The translations under genes were made by a program, and so were the position numbers. A DNA stretch of 64,000 bases from Chryseobacterium paridis (lineage in GTDB: Bacteria > Bacteroidota > Bacteroidia > Flavobacteriales > Weeksellaceae). The stretch spans positions 1,659,390 through 1,723,389 of the forward strand of contig NZ_JAENHK010000010.1 in the NCBI RefSeq assembly GCF_016595215.1, given 5' to 3'. This document shows positions 32,076 through 41,354 of this stretch, one piece after another; positions within the stretch are counted from its first letter, which is position 1; each line of letters opens with the position of its first letter. The notes below the pieces were generated by a model. It ran no database searches. It was not told where the DNA came from and saw only the letters and a program-made list of their open reading frames with translations.

Positions 32076-33050
32076 ATGATTTACTTTAAACTTCCTTTTA
32101 ACGAAAAACTATATACCACAACCGAAGAATCTTTTAAAAATTCAGTTACTTTTTATCCATTCGATAGTACTGATCGCCTTCGTTTTAAAGGTAATATCAG
32201 AGAGGTAAATACAGAAGAGTTTGCAGCGATAGAAATCACAAATCAATTACTCTCACAAGATAAAGATCACTTTACCGGCGAAACCGAAAAAGAATATCTG
32301 GAAAAGCTGGATGATGTAATCAAGGTAATCAAGGAAAATAATTTACCCAAATTGGTCCTTTCAAGAAGAAAAATTATCAAAAATTTCAATTTCATTGATC
32401 TAAAAGAAAGCTTTACAAATCTGTGTAATTCCTATCCTAATGCTTTCAGATATATTTTCATTGATGGCGAAAACTCTTGGATGGGTGCTTTTTCAGAAGT
32501 TTTAGGGAAATTCGATAAGAAGACTCACCAATTCGAAACCATGAGCCTTGCAGGTACGTTACCTGTTTCAGAAAGCTGGTCTGAAAAAGAAATCGAAGAA
32601 CAGAAACCGGTGTCCATATACATTCAAAATATCTTTGAAAAATATGCTATTTTAGGAAATATTGAAAAGTCACCCACTTATGATCACATTTCGGGTAATA
32701 TTAAACATCTTAGAACGGATTTTAGGGCAAAGATCAAACCTGAAGATGTAGATCATATCATTAAAGAATTACACCCAACCCCTGCTGTTTGTGGAATCCC
32801 AAAAGAATTCTGCAAAGAAAAAATTCAGGAGTTTGAGAAATTTCCAAGGGAATATTATGCTGGTTATATCAAAATCGAAACAGAAGATACTGTTCAATAC
32901 TTCGTTAATTTGAGATGTGCCAAGCTTTATAAGGACTCTGTCCATTTGTTTGTTGGAGGAGGAATCACCGCACAAAGCAATCCTGAAAAAGAATGGCAGG
33001 AAACTGAACTTAAATCTGAGGCTGTTTTGAAAAACCTTGTGATTTCATAG
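32076..33050 (+). CDS. menF: Isochorismate synthase (chorismate-binding enzyme)
   Basis: This 324-residue chorismate-utilising enzyme converts chorismate to isochorismate for menaquinone synthesis. Signatures are KLVLSRRKII, MSLAGTLPVS, the long helix around DHISGNIKHLRTDFRAKI, LHPTPAVCGIPKEFC and VHLFVGGGITAQSNPEKEW, where the metal-binding Glu residues reside. The N-terminal domain is short, as in flavobacterial MenF. It lies 23 bases after the outer-membrane-protein gene. Anthranilate or salicylate synthases share the fold, but the sequence order favours MenF. Confidence 0.88.
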   Translation: MIYFKLPFNEKLYTTTEESFKNSVTFYPFDSTDRLRFKGNIREVNTEEFAAIEITNQLLSQDKDHFTGETEKEYLEKLDDVIKVIKENNLPKLVLSRRKIIKNFNFIDLKESFTNLCNSYPNAFRYIFIDGENSWMGAFSEVLGKFDKKTHQFETMSLAGTLPVSESWSEKEIEEQKPVSIYIQNIFEKYAILGNIEKSPTYDHISGNIKHLRTDFRAKIKPEDVDHIIKELHPTPAVCGIPKEFCKEKIQEFEKFPREYYAGYIKIETEDTVQYFVNLRCAKLYKDSVHLFVGGGITAQSNPEKEWQETELKSEAVLKNLVIS

Positions 33051-33190
33051 ATTCAAACACTCCCTACCATTTAAGAAACATTTCATTTAATAATTAGCTT
33101 TCGTATTATTTTAAATGATTAAATTCACCATTATTCAATTAACTGGTGGTAATAACAGTTCACTATACTATTAACAAAAAAAAAATAACG

Positions 33191-33397
33191 ATGAAAACTC
33201 TGTTTCTGATTTGTTTGTTTCTTGTTATTTCCTGCAATAATAACAAGAATAATAGTTCATCCCAAAAATATGATGAAAGCCGGGAGCTCGTTCCCAATCC
33301 TGAAGGGTACCAAAAAGATACTTTCCCTTCTGATACCATGCATCATTCCTCTGCTAATAAAGATTCGATCAAGACGAAAAATAAGAATATTAAGTAA
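33191..33397 (+). CDS. Small lipoprotein, unknown
   Basis: This 68-residue protein has the signal peptide MKTLFLICLFLVISC with a lipobox ending in Cys15, then a polar, Asn/Ser/Lys-rich tail without recognisable domain. I start at 33191 because this gives a normal lipoprotein signal; an in-frame start at 33146 would add a poor leader. Function unknown. Confidence 0.55.
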   Translation: MKTLFLICLFLVISCNNNKNNSSSQKYDESRELVPNPEGYQKDTFPSDTMHHSSANKDSIKTKNKNIK

Positions 33398-33604
33398 TCA
33401 TTTACCCGAGTAAAAGACCTGTTAAGCATTGTAGAATTAGCTTTTTTTCACTGAGTCAGTCATTGAAAATCAAATAAATTTATCACAAGTGGTTAGGTAA
33501 AATTAAAAACCACTACTCAATTGCATGATTTATTGAAAATTTGCCTTAAAAAATCGATCTACAAATAAAAATATAAACGATTGAAAATCAATACAAAACA
33601 CACC

Positions 33605-33633
33605 TTTCGTTTAATTTTTTTTTCGTAATTTTG
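33605..33633 (+). promoter_or_regulatory. Promoter of the small-ORF unit
   Basis: TTTC (33605-33608), 17 bases, then TAATTTTG (33626-33633). The -7 box is exact and lies 14 bases upstream of the ATG at 33648. Confidence 0.5.
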
Positions 33634-33647
33634 CATAAAACAAATGA

Positions 33648-33779
33648 ATGAAAAAATCTACCTATTATTATAGGAGGAAGGTTCCTGATACCCTCAGCCT
33701 ACTCAATACTTTCTTCCTTACTTCCAGAAATATTACAGAAAATTCAGAAACCACCAACTCAGTCTATATCTATAATTGA
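33648..33779 (+). CDS. Possible 43-residue small protein
   Basis: An ORF begins MKKSTYYYRRKVPDTLSLLN 14 bases after an exact -7 box and ends at TGA 33779. The N-terminus is basic, the centre is Leu/Phe-rich and the end is polar (NSVYIYN). No family is recognised. An overlapping nine-codon ORF starts at 33644 in another frame. Coding status is uncertain. Confidence 0.35.
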   Translation: MKKSTYYYRRKVPDTLSLLNTFFLTSRNITENSETTNSVYIYN

Positions 33780-33875
33780 TTGAGTAAGAAGATGTGCTCT
33801 CAAAACAAACGATAGTAGCTTTACTTGTCATGAGTTCACATGTAAATTATTAAATGACACAAATAAAAAAACAAA

Positions 33876-34010
33876 ATGATGTTAAAAAAAAATAGTAAAA
33901 TTATCAAAACTATGGTATTTCTAATGCTTGTAGTACTAGCAGGTTATGCAATACAGTTTTCTCCTTTCATTTTAAAGCCCATATTTACTGTGATCAATCA
34001 GGAAAAATAA
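33876..34010 (+). CDS. 44-residue small membrane protein
   Basis: The ORF begins MMLKKNSKIIKTMVFLMLVV, then LAGYAIQF and a second hydrophobic part, ending VINQEK. A basic N-terminus and one membrane helix (about 13-30) predict a small inner-membrane protein. It lies 97 bases after the previous small ORF and is closed by a strong terminator. A second ATG directly follows the first. No homolog is recognised. Confidence 0.5.
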   Translation: MMLKKNSKIIKTMVFLMLVVLAGYAIQFSPFILKPIFTVINQEK

Positions 34011-34040
34011 ATTCCAATACAATTTTAAAATTATAGGAAA

Positions 34041-34080
34041 TAAAAAAACCACTTTCAATTCAATTTGAAAGTGGTCTTTT
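34041..34080. terminator. Bidirectional terminator
   Basis: The 11-bp stem ACCACTTTCAA/TTGAAAGTGGT (34048-34075) has A7 on its left and CTTTT on its right. It can end the small-ORF transcript and the leftward MarC transcript. Confidence 0.85.
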
Positions 34081-34099
34081 ATATTATTTAAAATAAAGA

Positions 34100-34294
34100 T
34101 TATTTCTTCACTCCTATCTTACTCCATGTATTCAATACAAAAAGTAAAATGAGTCCGATTGCCGCTGAAGCAATTGAAAAAACAAACTTTAGATTATCTT
34201 CAGATAAAACTTCTGACTGCCAGTCTAACGCATAAAGATTAATTGCGATAAAAATGATAAATAGTACTAAAAATACTTTATAAAACTTCTGCAT
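34100..34294 (-). CDS. Small two-helix membrane protein
   Basis: This 64-residue protein has two membrane helices (about 5-22 and 36-56) separated by a polar loop (WQSEVLSEDN) and a basic end (SKIGVKK). It lies five bases downstream of the marC-like gene and should be cotranscribed. The function is unknown. Confidence 0.65.
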   Translation of the reverse strand: MQKFYKVFLVLFIIFIAINLYALDWQSEVLSEDNLKFVFSIASAAIGLILLFVLNTWSKIGVKK

Positions 34295-34299
34295 GATTC

Positions 34300-34902
34300 T
34301 TAAAAATTAAAATAATTCTGCACCAATTGGGCAAAGTTAGCGGTGAATAATTTAATTGAAATTGCTAATAGGATAATTCCAAAAACTTTCTGCAAAACTG
34401 CCAATGTAGCCTCGCCCATTTTCTTCTCCAGCCATTTAGCTGATTTCAGCACCAAATATACGAAAATTGTATTGAGAATAATTCCACAAATGATATTAAT
34501 ATCATGAAATTCAGCTCTCAACGATAAAGTAGTTGTTAAAGTTCCCGCTCCGGCAACCAAAGGAAAGGCAATAGGAACAATAGATGCTGATTTAGCTTCG
34601 GTAGTCTTATTGATTTCAATTCCCAGAATCATTTCCAATGCAATAACAAAAATTACAAATGCTCCGGCAATAGCAAAAGAATTAACATCCACTCCGATGA
34701 ATTTTAATATTTTGTTTCCTACAAACAAAAAAACCATCATGATAATCCCTGCTGTTATCGATGCTCTTCCTGCTTCAATTTGTCCAAATTTCTGTTGCAA
34801 ACTAACGACAATAGGAATAGATCCTATAATATCTATCACCGCAAAAAGAACCATAAAACAGGTTAGAACTTCCTTTAAAGAAAAATGATCAAAAATTTCC
34901 AT
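34300..34902 (-). CDS. MarC family integral membrane protein
   Basis: This 200-residue protein has six membrane helices and the MarC pattern: FMVLFAVIDIIGSIPIVVSL in the first helix, IAGAFVIFVIALEMILGI in the middle, and VPIAFPLVAGAGTLTTTLSL, the conserved PLxxGPG-like loop. MarC proteins are inner-membrane proteins of unknown transport function; the old link to multiple antibiotic resistance is not supported. TATTTTTG at 34924-34931 (minus strand) may be its -7 box. Confidence 0.9.
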   Translation of the reverse strand: MEIFDHFSLKEVLTCFMVLFAVIDIIGSIPIVVSLQQKFGQIEAGRASITAGIIMMVFLFVGNKILKFIGVDVNSFAIAGAFVIFVIALEMILGIEINKTTEAKSASIVPIAFPLVAGAGTLTTTLSLRAEFHDINIICGIILNTIFVYLVLKSAKWLEKKMGEATLAVLQKVFGIILLAISIKLFTANFAQLVQNYFNF

Positions 34903-34945
34903 CTTTTGTATTTAATAATTTCGCAAAAATATGAAAAATAAATGA

Positions 34946-36679
34946 CTATTTGCTAATCTTTGAATACAAATTAACAATAGCAACTAAAAGTTCATCTATT
35001 CCTTCTGCAGATTTCACAGGAGAGAACTTTTCTATCTCGATCTTTTGTGAAAGTGTTCTGTATTCCTCAGCGACCGCAACACCTTTATAACTTTCCAAAA
35101 ATTTTACAAAATCTTTTGTGGAGCCCTGGAAGTACTCTTTTCTCACTTCTTCATCCAATTCATCAACGGTCTGAAAGAATTTTTGATAATCACCACCATC
35201 TTTAAGATTTTCTAAATAACTGAAATAATCATTAATATCAGTTTTTAATCTTTGTCTTATTTCATTTTCTGTTTCTGCAACTGATCCAAGAGGTTTTGAT
35301 GGTACGGTTTCTTTAATCAATTTGCGCTTTTTTTGCCAAGTCTTGAAAAGAAGATAAAGTACAAATAAACCTAAAAGAATAGCAATATTTGTCAAAAGAA
35401 TATTCCAATGAAACTTGTTCTTTTCTTTAACTTTAAATGTTGTTGTTTTAAGCACAGGTGTATTTACCGTTTCCAAAAGACTATTGGTATATTCATTCAC
35501 TCTTTCAACTGTAGAACGTGCTTCCATGATCTCATCATGAGAAAAAGCATTAAGTGCCAATGTTTCCTGTCCAAGATTTACGTATTCTTTATTAGCCGGA
35601 TTAAAAAATGCAAATGGTTCTGTTTTAATAGAAATAAGACCTGCCTTTTTCGGAATGATCACATAATTGGCAAGAACCTCACCTTTTATCCCTGCTGTTC
35701 CCGGAACAACTTTAGAAGTAATCTTTGGGGTAAAAAATTCGTAATCAGGAGATTCGGCAATCTTAGGTAAATTCATATCTGTTAAATTACCTTCACCTGA
35801 AACTTTTATTACTACATTCAGTGGCTTTTTAACTTCCACCTTTTCGTTTGAAGCATTGAAAATACTTACATTGAAGTTTCCTACTGCATTTTTAAAACAT
35901 TCAGGAGACCCTTCAGGAAGTTTTTTGACATTAAGCTTTACCTTATTGGAAAGGATTTTATTCTTACTGGCATAGCTGCTTAGAGAAGCTGACACAGAAG
36001 GAACCTCAACATAACCTGCTTCATTAGGAAATATCATAAACATTGCTAAAACCTGCGAAGCCATATTTCCATAATCAGATGGATCAATCTCTGATCTATT
36101 GAAATTAATAGGATGAACATTCATATTATCCTGATTCGGAAGATGAATATTTTTAACTTTTCTAAAATTATCAATATTTCTGGAATAGACTTTTAAAACA
36201 GCAATGGTCGGCTGATCCTGATACACCTCTCTATCCTCAATCTCCATATTGAGGTACACATCATTTGAATTACTCGCTACCGATTTTTTCTCAACATCCT
36301 TTACAAAAATATCGAAAGGTTCGGTTTTGTAAATTTTATTATTGATCGTAACCAGCACTGAACCTATTTTTACCTTTCCTTTTTGCTTAGGTTCAAGAGC
36401 AACACGTGTTATGTATTGGGTAATGACAGTATTTGTTTCAGGATCCATATAGCCACTGCTTACAGATCCGCTACCTACCATATTGAATTTTGATAAATCA
36501 GGTAAACGAAGTGGTGTTTGCTGGTTATATTCACTCCCATTCAGTTCAAGGATAATGGTAAGATTTACGATATCCTTGCTGCTATAGTCTGTTTTATCTG
36601 GAGTTACGGAAATATTAACCTGTCCGTAAGAAATTACGGAAGTAAGAATAAACAGTATGTAAATCAGTCTATATTGCAT
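34946..36679 (-). CDS. batD: BatD, aerotolerance protein
   Basis: This 577-residue protein has a signal peptide (ending VISYGQ), several immunoglobulin-like beta domains in the periplasm (about 20-420, with ATVAVLKVYSR and VVIKVSGEGNLTDMNLPKI-type segments), one transmembrane helix near 430-448 and a cytoplasmic C-terminal domain. This is the BatD layout. With BatA, BatB and BatC it forms an inner-membrane complex linked to oxygen tolerance and envelope stability. The ATG at 36679 overlaps the batC stop by one base (TGATG); GTG or TTG starts just upstream are less likely. Confidence 0.9.
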   Translation of the reverse strand: MQYRLIYILFILTSVISYGQVNISVTPDKTDYSSKDIVNLTIILELNGSEYNQQTPLRLPDLSKFNMVGSGSVSSGYMDPETNTVITQYITRVALEPKQKGKVKIGSVLVTINNKIYKTEPFDIFVKDVEKKSVASNSNDVYLNMEIEDREVYQDQPTIAVLKVYSRNIDNFRKVKNIHLPNQDNMNVHPINFNRSEIDPSDYGNMASQVLAMFMIFPNEAGYVEVPSVSASLSSYASKNKILSNKVKLNVKKLPEGSPECFKNAVGNFNVSIFNASNEKVEVKKPLNVVIKVSGEGNLTDMNLPKIAESPDYEFFTPKITSKVVPGTAGIKGEVLANYVIIPKKAGLISIKTEPFAFFNPANKEYVNLGQETLALNAFSHDEIMEARSTVERVNEYTNSLLETVNTPVLKTTTFKVKEKNKFHWNILLTNIAILLGLFVLYLLFKTWQKKRKLIKETVPSKPLGSVAETENEIRQRLKTDINDYFSYLENLKDGGDYQKFFQTVDELDEEVRKEYFQGSTKDFVKFLESYKGVAVAEEYRTLSQKIEIEKFSPVKSAEGIDELLVAIVNLYSKISK

Positions 36680-37425
36680 CACCAATCTTTCTCGTTGCTT
36701 TGGGGCATCGAGTAAGAATCTTTATTTAAAATTCTTCTGGCGGTTTCTTTTTCTTTTTCGCTTACTTTATTTAATATTGCGTTTTCAAGATCCTTTGGCA
36801 TTTTACCTTCATTCTTCGGGTTTTGATCAGGATTATTGCCTTGCTGACTTTCCCCTTGATTCTGTTGGCCTTTTCCCTGATCTTGTTTTTGATCTTTTGG
36901 ATTTCCTTTTTGATCATCATTTTGTTGTTGGTCCTTTCCACCACCGCCCTTTCCAGATTTATTCTGTTGGCTTTTCTTTTGTTGGCTTTCCTTTTCCTTC
37001 AACTTCGCAATTTCGTAATTCTTTCTAGTAGCTTCGTTATAGGGATCCTGTTTTAAGGACTGCTTATAAAAATCGGCTGCTTTATCAGGCTGATTCATTT
37101 GCATATAAGTGTTCCCTAAATTATAAAGAGCCGCCGCTTTATCTGGCAAGGTCTGAGACAATTTCTGTGCCTTTTCAAATTCTCCCCTTGCCTCTTCATA
37201 TTTTTTATTTTTATACAAAGCATTTCCTAAATTGTAATGTGCCGTAAAATCTTTTTCATTGGATTTAATAGCTTCCATGTATTTGGAAGATGCGCCATCA
37301 TAGTTTTTACCATTAAATTTTTGATTGCCTTCATACACTAAAGTCTTGTAATTTTCCTGAGCAAACAAAGAACCAGACGTTAGAAAAGCAATTATAAACG
37401 ATAAAAAAATGATTTTAGTATTCAT
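36679..37425 (-). CDS. batC: BatC, TPR protein of the Bat operon
   Basis: This 248-residue periplasmic protein has a signal peptide (cut after SLFAQ), three to four tetratricopeptide repeats at about 25-135 (AHYNLGNALYKNKKYEEARGEF, AALYNLGNTYMQMNQPDKA) and a Gln/Lys/Gly/Asn-rich low-complexity stretch (about 148-215). BatC binds its Bat partners through the TPR part. I start at ATG 37425, six bases downstream of an exact -7 box, so batC-batD may also have their own promoter inside the operon. Confidence 0.88.
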   Translation of the reverse strand: MNTKIIFLSFIIAFLTSGSLFAQENYKTLVYEGNQKFNGKNYDGASSKYMEAIKSNEKDFTAHYNLGNALYKNKKYEEARGEFEKAQKLSQTLPDKAAALYNLGNTYMQMNQPDKAADFYKQSLKQDPYNEATRKNYEIAKLKEKESQQKKSQQNKSGKGGGGKDQQQNDDQKGNPKDQKQDQGKGQQNQGESQQGNNPDQNPKNEGKMPKDLENAILNKVSEKEKETARRILNKDSYSMPQSNEKDW

Positions 37426-37431
37426 TATATG

Positions 37432-37439
37432 CAAAATTA
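37432..37439 (-). promoter_or_regulatory. -7 box in front of batC
   Basis: TAATTTTG on the minus strand ends six bases before the batC ATG, in the 98-base gap after batB. An internal leaderless promoter is predicted. Confidence 0.5.
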
Positions 37440-37523
37440 TTCGTTTAAATGTTAATAAACAGGCTTTTATTTGTTAAAATTCGGTTAAAGTGTCTTTAAA
37501 AATACAGGAAAAAAACGAGAAAA

Positions 37524-38531
37524 TTACACATTAAAATCACGTTTTGGATTAAAAATGTAAATCAGGAAGAAAAACAGCAAAGAGACTACCAGAAAATACT
37601 GATAATAGTGATTGGCATTTTGAGATTTCACAAGAGTTTCAGATGATGACATTTTCTTATTTAAAGCATCAATAATCCGATCTGGAGCCTCATTGATATT
37701 ATTTCCATCAATATAAGATCCACCTGTAGATCCAGCTAATTTTTTTAGTGCTTGAGTTTGTCTTTTAGAAATTACAGTTTCACCAGCCCCATCTGCCTTG
37801 TACCCCATCAATTGTCCAAATACATATTCAGGAACAGGTGCTCCTTCATCGGATCCTATTCCTACAGAAGTCACCATGATACCTTCTTTATTAGCCAATT
37901 TTATGGCAGCATTATCATTTCCTTCATTATCTTCTCCATCACTTAACAAAACAATTTTACGGGCTCCTTTGCTTACATTTTTAAATTTGTTTACAGCAGC
38001 CTGCATTGCTTTCAGAAAATCGGTTCCCTGGATCTGCATAGAACTGGTCTCAATGGCATTGATATAGGTTTCAGCAGAGGTATAATCTGTTGTCAAAGGC
38101 ATGATAGAAGTTGCTTCACCAGCAAAAATTACGATGCCGATTTTATCGCTTTTCATTTTCTGCATGGTGTTGATCATGATATTTTTTGCTTCACTTAATC
38201 GGTTGGGATTAATATCCTCCGCATTCATTGAATTGGAAACATCAAGCATAAAAATGACATTATTCAATTTTTGGTTGGTCTTAATTTCTTCAGAACCATT
38301 TAAAAGATCGATAATAGCAAATATTAAAAATAAAGTTCCAAGCAAATATAAAGTAGGAAATACTTTTGTAAATCCGGATCTTTTTTCAAACAAATCTTCA
38401 TGAAACTGACTATCCGCAAAGATGATCTTTCTTTTATTCTTCCACTTCAGATAACGAACCAACATATACCCCAACAGCGGCAAAAGCAACAGCAATAATA
38501 AATACCAATAATTCCCTAAATACCAATCCAT
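37524..38531 (-). CDS. batB: BatB, von Willebrand A-domain membrane protein
   Basis: This 335-residue protein has N-terminal helices at about 8-25 and 59-76, a VWA domain at about 88-290 with the metal-ion site LDVSNSMN and later LLSDGEDNEGND, and a C-terminal helix near 309-327. The VWA domain faces the periplasm or cytoplasm depending on the helix count and mediates protein contacts. It shares one base with the upstream batA stop, so the two are coupled. Confidence 0.9.
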   Translation of the reverse strand: MDWYLGNYWYLLLLLLLPLLGYMLVRYLKWKNKRKIIFADSQFHEDLFEKRSGFTKVFPTLYLLGTLFLIFAIIDLLNGSEEIKTNQKLNNVIFMLDVSNSMNAEDINPNRLSEAKNIMINTMQKMKSDKIGIVIFAGEATSIMPLTTDYTSAETYINAIETSSMQIQGTDFLKAMQAAVNKFKNVSKGARKIVLLSDGEDNEGNDNAAIKLANKEGIMVTSVGIGSDEGAPVPEYVFGQLMGYKADGAGETVISKRQTQALKKLAGSTGGSYIDGNNINEAPDRIIDALNKKMSSSETLVKSQNANHYYQYFLVVSLLFFFLIYIFNPKRDFNV

Positions 38532-39523
38532 CAGCTCAAAAATTTATAAAAAACCCATCTTAGCAATGCATCCATAACGAGCATACCTAATGCTATCCAA
38601 AGAAATATTTTAAAATATTCCTGATAATTATATAGTTTAGAAACCTTTACATCAGATTTTTCTAATTGGTTTATTTCATCATACACTTCCTCTAAACTAC
38701 TATTTGAGGTTGCTCTGAAGTATTTCCCTCCTGTTGTCTGAGCAATTTCTCTTAAAATAGGTTCATCGATTTTAACTTCTGTCTCCGTAAAAACAAGATC
38801 CCCAAAAATATCAGTTTGTGTTGGCATCAAAGCATATCCATTCGTTCCAATTCCTATCGAATATACTTTTATGTTGTTATTCTTTGCCAGCTCTGCTCCC
38901 ACCTGTGTAGGCATTGCATTTTCAATGGTGTTGACCCCATCTGTCATCAGAATAATAATCTTACTTTTTGCCTTACTGTTTTTCAAGTGGTTTACTGCTA
39001 CAGATAAACCCTCACCAATTGCAGTTCCCGGCTGTAACTCTAATGGATTAAGATTTTTCAATTCATCGATCACAACCTGATGATCAGAAGTTACAGGAAC
39101 TTTAGTAAATGCTTCTCCTGAATAGGTAACCAACCCTAATCTGTCATTGGGACGTTTTTCTACAAACTTTATAGCTATATTTTTAAGTGCCGTTAAACGA
39201 TCAGGCGTTAGATCTTTCGCTAACATACTCAAGGACACGTCTACAGATAACATGATATCAATTCCTTTTGTATCATCCCTATCCTGCGAAATGGTAAATG
39301 TTCTTGGTCTTGCCATAGCAATAATAAGCGCAGACAATATGATGTACTTGGATATCTTAAGCAAAAAAAGTACAGCCTGAATCCCACTGCTATTATTCAT
39401 ATTTTTTACAGTAGGAACCTTTATACCTTTCTTTTTCTGTTTACTTACATCTCTAAAAAAAAGAGGAATAAATAATGCAAAAAACAGTAAAAACCAGGGA
39501 CTATAAAACTCGAAATTAAACAT
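38531..39523 (-). CDS. batA: BatA, von Willebrand A-domain membrane protein
   Basis: This 330-residue BatA has the same plan as BatB: N-terminal helices (about 8-23 and 54-70), a VWA domain with MIDAS motif VDVSLSML and ILMTDGVNTIEN, and a C-terminal helix around 306-324. BatA and BatB are the paired VWA subunits of the aerotolerance complex. Its start overlaps the upstream gene by eight bases and its stop overlaps batB. Confidence 0.9.
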   Translation of the reverse strand: MFNFEFYSPWFLLFFALFIPLFFRDVSKQKKKGIKVPTVKNMNNSSGIQAVLFLLKISKYIILSALIIAMARPRTFTISQDRDDTKGIDIMLSVDVSLSMLAKDLTPDRLTALKNIAIKFVEKRPNDRLGLVTYSGEAFTKVPVTSDHQVVIDELKNLNPLELQPGTAIGEGLSVAVNHLKNSKAKSKIIILMTDGVNTIENAMPTQVGAELAKNNNIKVYSIGIGTNGYALMPTQTDIFGDLVFTETEVKIDEPILREIAQTTGGKYFRATSNSSLEEVYDEINQLEKSDVKVSKLYNYQEYFKIFLWIALGMLVMDALLRWVFYKFLS

Positions 39524-40433
39524 CCTTTCTTAAGTTTTCAAATTCAAGATCTTTAGAAGATCTTTTTACAAATTCTCTGATATCTGCAAAATCATTTTCC
39601 ATGGTTTGCTGATCCGGGAATGTCTTAGCAAACTTCACTAAGTCTCCTCTCAGAAATACCTCTTCGACCACCTTTTCATTTTCAAGAGAAATTGTATTAT
39701 TCTTCTTCATCAAATGAACCAGATCATCTGTAAGCAATACATCTGCCGGTAAGTGATACTGCTTGGTAATAAACTTCCTTGAAATATCGATTAATTCTAC
39801 ATAAAAGGAACGATAGTTTCCTTCTTCTATGTATTTTTTCTTTTTAAGTGAATCCAGTTCTTTCAGCGTTTGATTGGTTGCAACAACTGGACTGGCTTTT
39901 GATTTTCGTCCCCATTTCAGATACATGATCAGAGCAACTATGAATGCGATTACTCCCAAAGCGGCTAAAATATACCATTTATAAAGCTCCCAATAATCTT
40001 TGGCTCCCAATTTCACTTCCTTATTCTTCATGATATCATTAATCTGATCTCCTTTTTGAGCCGTATTAATAACATCTATTTCGTAGGGAATGGTTTTTAA
40101 TATCTTGTCTCCTACTTTAAATTCAAGTACAGGAATTGTAAACTTCCCTTCTTCATACACAGCAAATTCTATTTTCCTTTCATAAGAGTTAGGTTGAGTT
40201 CCGATACTGTCTTTCACTTCTTCGAAATGAAAAGGCAATAGCTCATTTTTAGCTGCTGCAGTAACAGGCTGATTATTCAGATTATCAATTTTGATCACAA
40301 AATGATTAACCTCTCCTAAAGCGAGAGTCTGCTTATCTAAATGTGAGGAAAGGATCTGTGAAAAAGTATTCACACAGACCAAAGAACATAATATAAATAG
40401 TATTTTTTTCAATTTCAATTCAATTTTGGCCAA
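39516..40433 (-). CDS. Bat-operon membrane protein (BatD/DUF4381-like)
   Basis: This 305-residue protein sits where Bat operons usually carry a small membrane protein between the DUF58 gene and batA. It has a signal peptide (ending NTFSQ), a periplasmic beta domain (about 25-125), one membrane helix near 152-172 and a cytoplasmic helical domain (about 185-290) with SLKKKKYIEEGNYRSFYVEL, similar to DUF4381 proteins. It overlaps batA by eight bases. Confidence 0.75.
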   Translation of the reverse strand: MAKIELKLKKILFILCSLVCVNTFSQILSSHLDKQTLALGEVNHFVIKIDNLNNQPVTAAAKNELLPFHFEEVKDSIGTQPNSYERKIEFAVYEEGKFTIPVLEFKVGDKILKTIPYEIDVINTAQKGDQINDIMKNKEVKLGAKDYWELYKWYILAALGVIAFIVALIMYLKWGRKSKASPVVATNQTLKELDSLKKKKYIEEGNYRSFYVELIDISRKFITKQYHLPADVLLTDDLVHLMKKNNTISLENEKVVEEVFLRGDLVKFAKTFPDQQTMENDFADIREFVKRSSKDLEFENLRKDV

Positions 40434-40483
40434 AGCCAGCTATTTTACAATGATACAAAGAAAACTGTATCTGTAAAAAGCAA

Positions 40484-41347
40484 TTATTTTTTTTGGAAAT
40501 AGTTATACAATAATTTTGAATAATCTTCACCGGCAGCTACATTCATAAAACTGGCTGAGCTGTTTGCAAAATCCTCCTCTATCGCTCTTACTTTTTGCTT
40601 TTGAGCTTCGGCAAAATCATACCTCCATCTTGCACTTGAGGTATTAGCCCAAACCTGCTTCCCTGTTTCCGAATCATAAAACAAAGCATATCCTACATCG
40701 GGAATCTGATTATCTTTTTCATCATAAATCCTCATTCCTAATAACTGATGTTTTTTTGAAGTTACTCTCAACATTTTAGAATCATACTCATCTTCAAAGT
40801 CTGAAAAGAGAAAAACAAGAGATTTCCTTTTGAAAATCCCCATCATATATTCGAGGGCTTTATCAACTTTAGAAACTGCAGGAACATAATCCGCAGTTAA
40901 AATATTACTAATTATTGAAAGGATATGTTTTCTTCCCTTTTGAGGTGGAATCACTTTATATACTTTATCTGCAAACAAGATCAATCCTACCTTATCATTA
41001 TTTCCAGCTGCTGAAAATCCCAGGCTTGCTGCAATCTCCGCAACATATTCTCTTTTTAACTGAGTTTTTGTTCCGTAATCCATAGATGCTGAGATATCAA
41101 CTAAGATCATCATGGTCAACTCTCTCTCCTCCTCCATTACTTTTACGAAGGGTTCACGGAAACGAGCCGTTTTATTCCAGTCGATTCTACGTATTTCATC
41201 TCCGAATTGATAAGGTCTAACTTCAGAAAAAGTCATCCCCTGTCCTTTAAAAGCACTGTGATACTGTCCCATCAAAGTAGCTTCCGTCTTCTTTCGAGTA
41301 CGGATTTCTATTTGTTTTACTTTTTTTACAATATCTTTTATCTGCAT
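40484..41347 (-). CDS. DUF58 domain protein of the Bat operon
   Basis: This 287-residue protein has the DUF58 signature GQGMTFSEVRPYQFGDEIRR followed by IDWNKTARFREPFVKVMEEE, and a VWA-like motif VDISASMD. DUF58 proteins associate with MoxR AAA+ ATPases and are thought to bring partner proteins for maturation. It lies 100 bases downstream of the GNAT gene, a gap filled by a heptamer array. Confidence 0.92.
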   Translation of the reverse strand: MQIKDIVKKVKQIEIRTRKKTEATLMGQYHSAFKGQGMTFSEVRPYQFGDEIRRIDWNKTARFREPFVKVMEEERELTMMILVDISASMDYGTKTQLKREYVAEIAASLGFSAAGNNDKVGLILFADKVYKVIPPQKGRKHILSIISNILTADYVPAVSKVDKALEYMMGIFKRKSLVFLFSDFEDEYDSKMLRVTSKKHQLLGMRIYDEKDNQIPDVGYALFYDSETGKQVWANTSSARWRYDFAEAQKQKVRAIEEDFANSSASFMNVAAGEDYSKLLYNYFQKK

Positions 41348-41354
41348 AGATTAA

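Noticed and set aside
35408..35770. Plus-strand ORF of 120 codons, Cys/Phe-rich
   Set aside because: Antisense to batD with implausible composition.
36777..37056. Two hydrophobic plus-strand ORFs
   Set aside because: Antisense to the Gln/Lys-rich low-complexity part of batC, whose composition produces long hydrophobic shadow frames.
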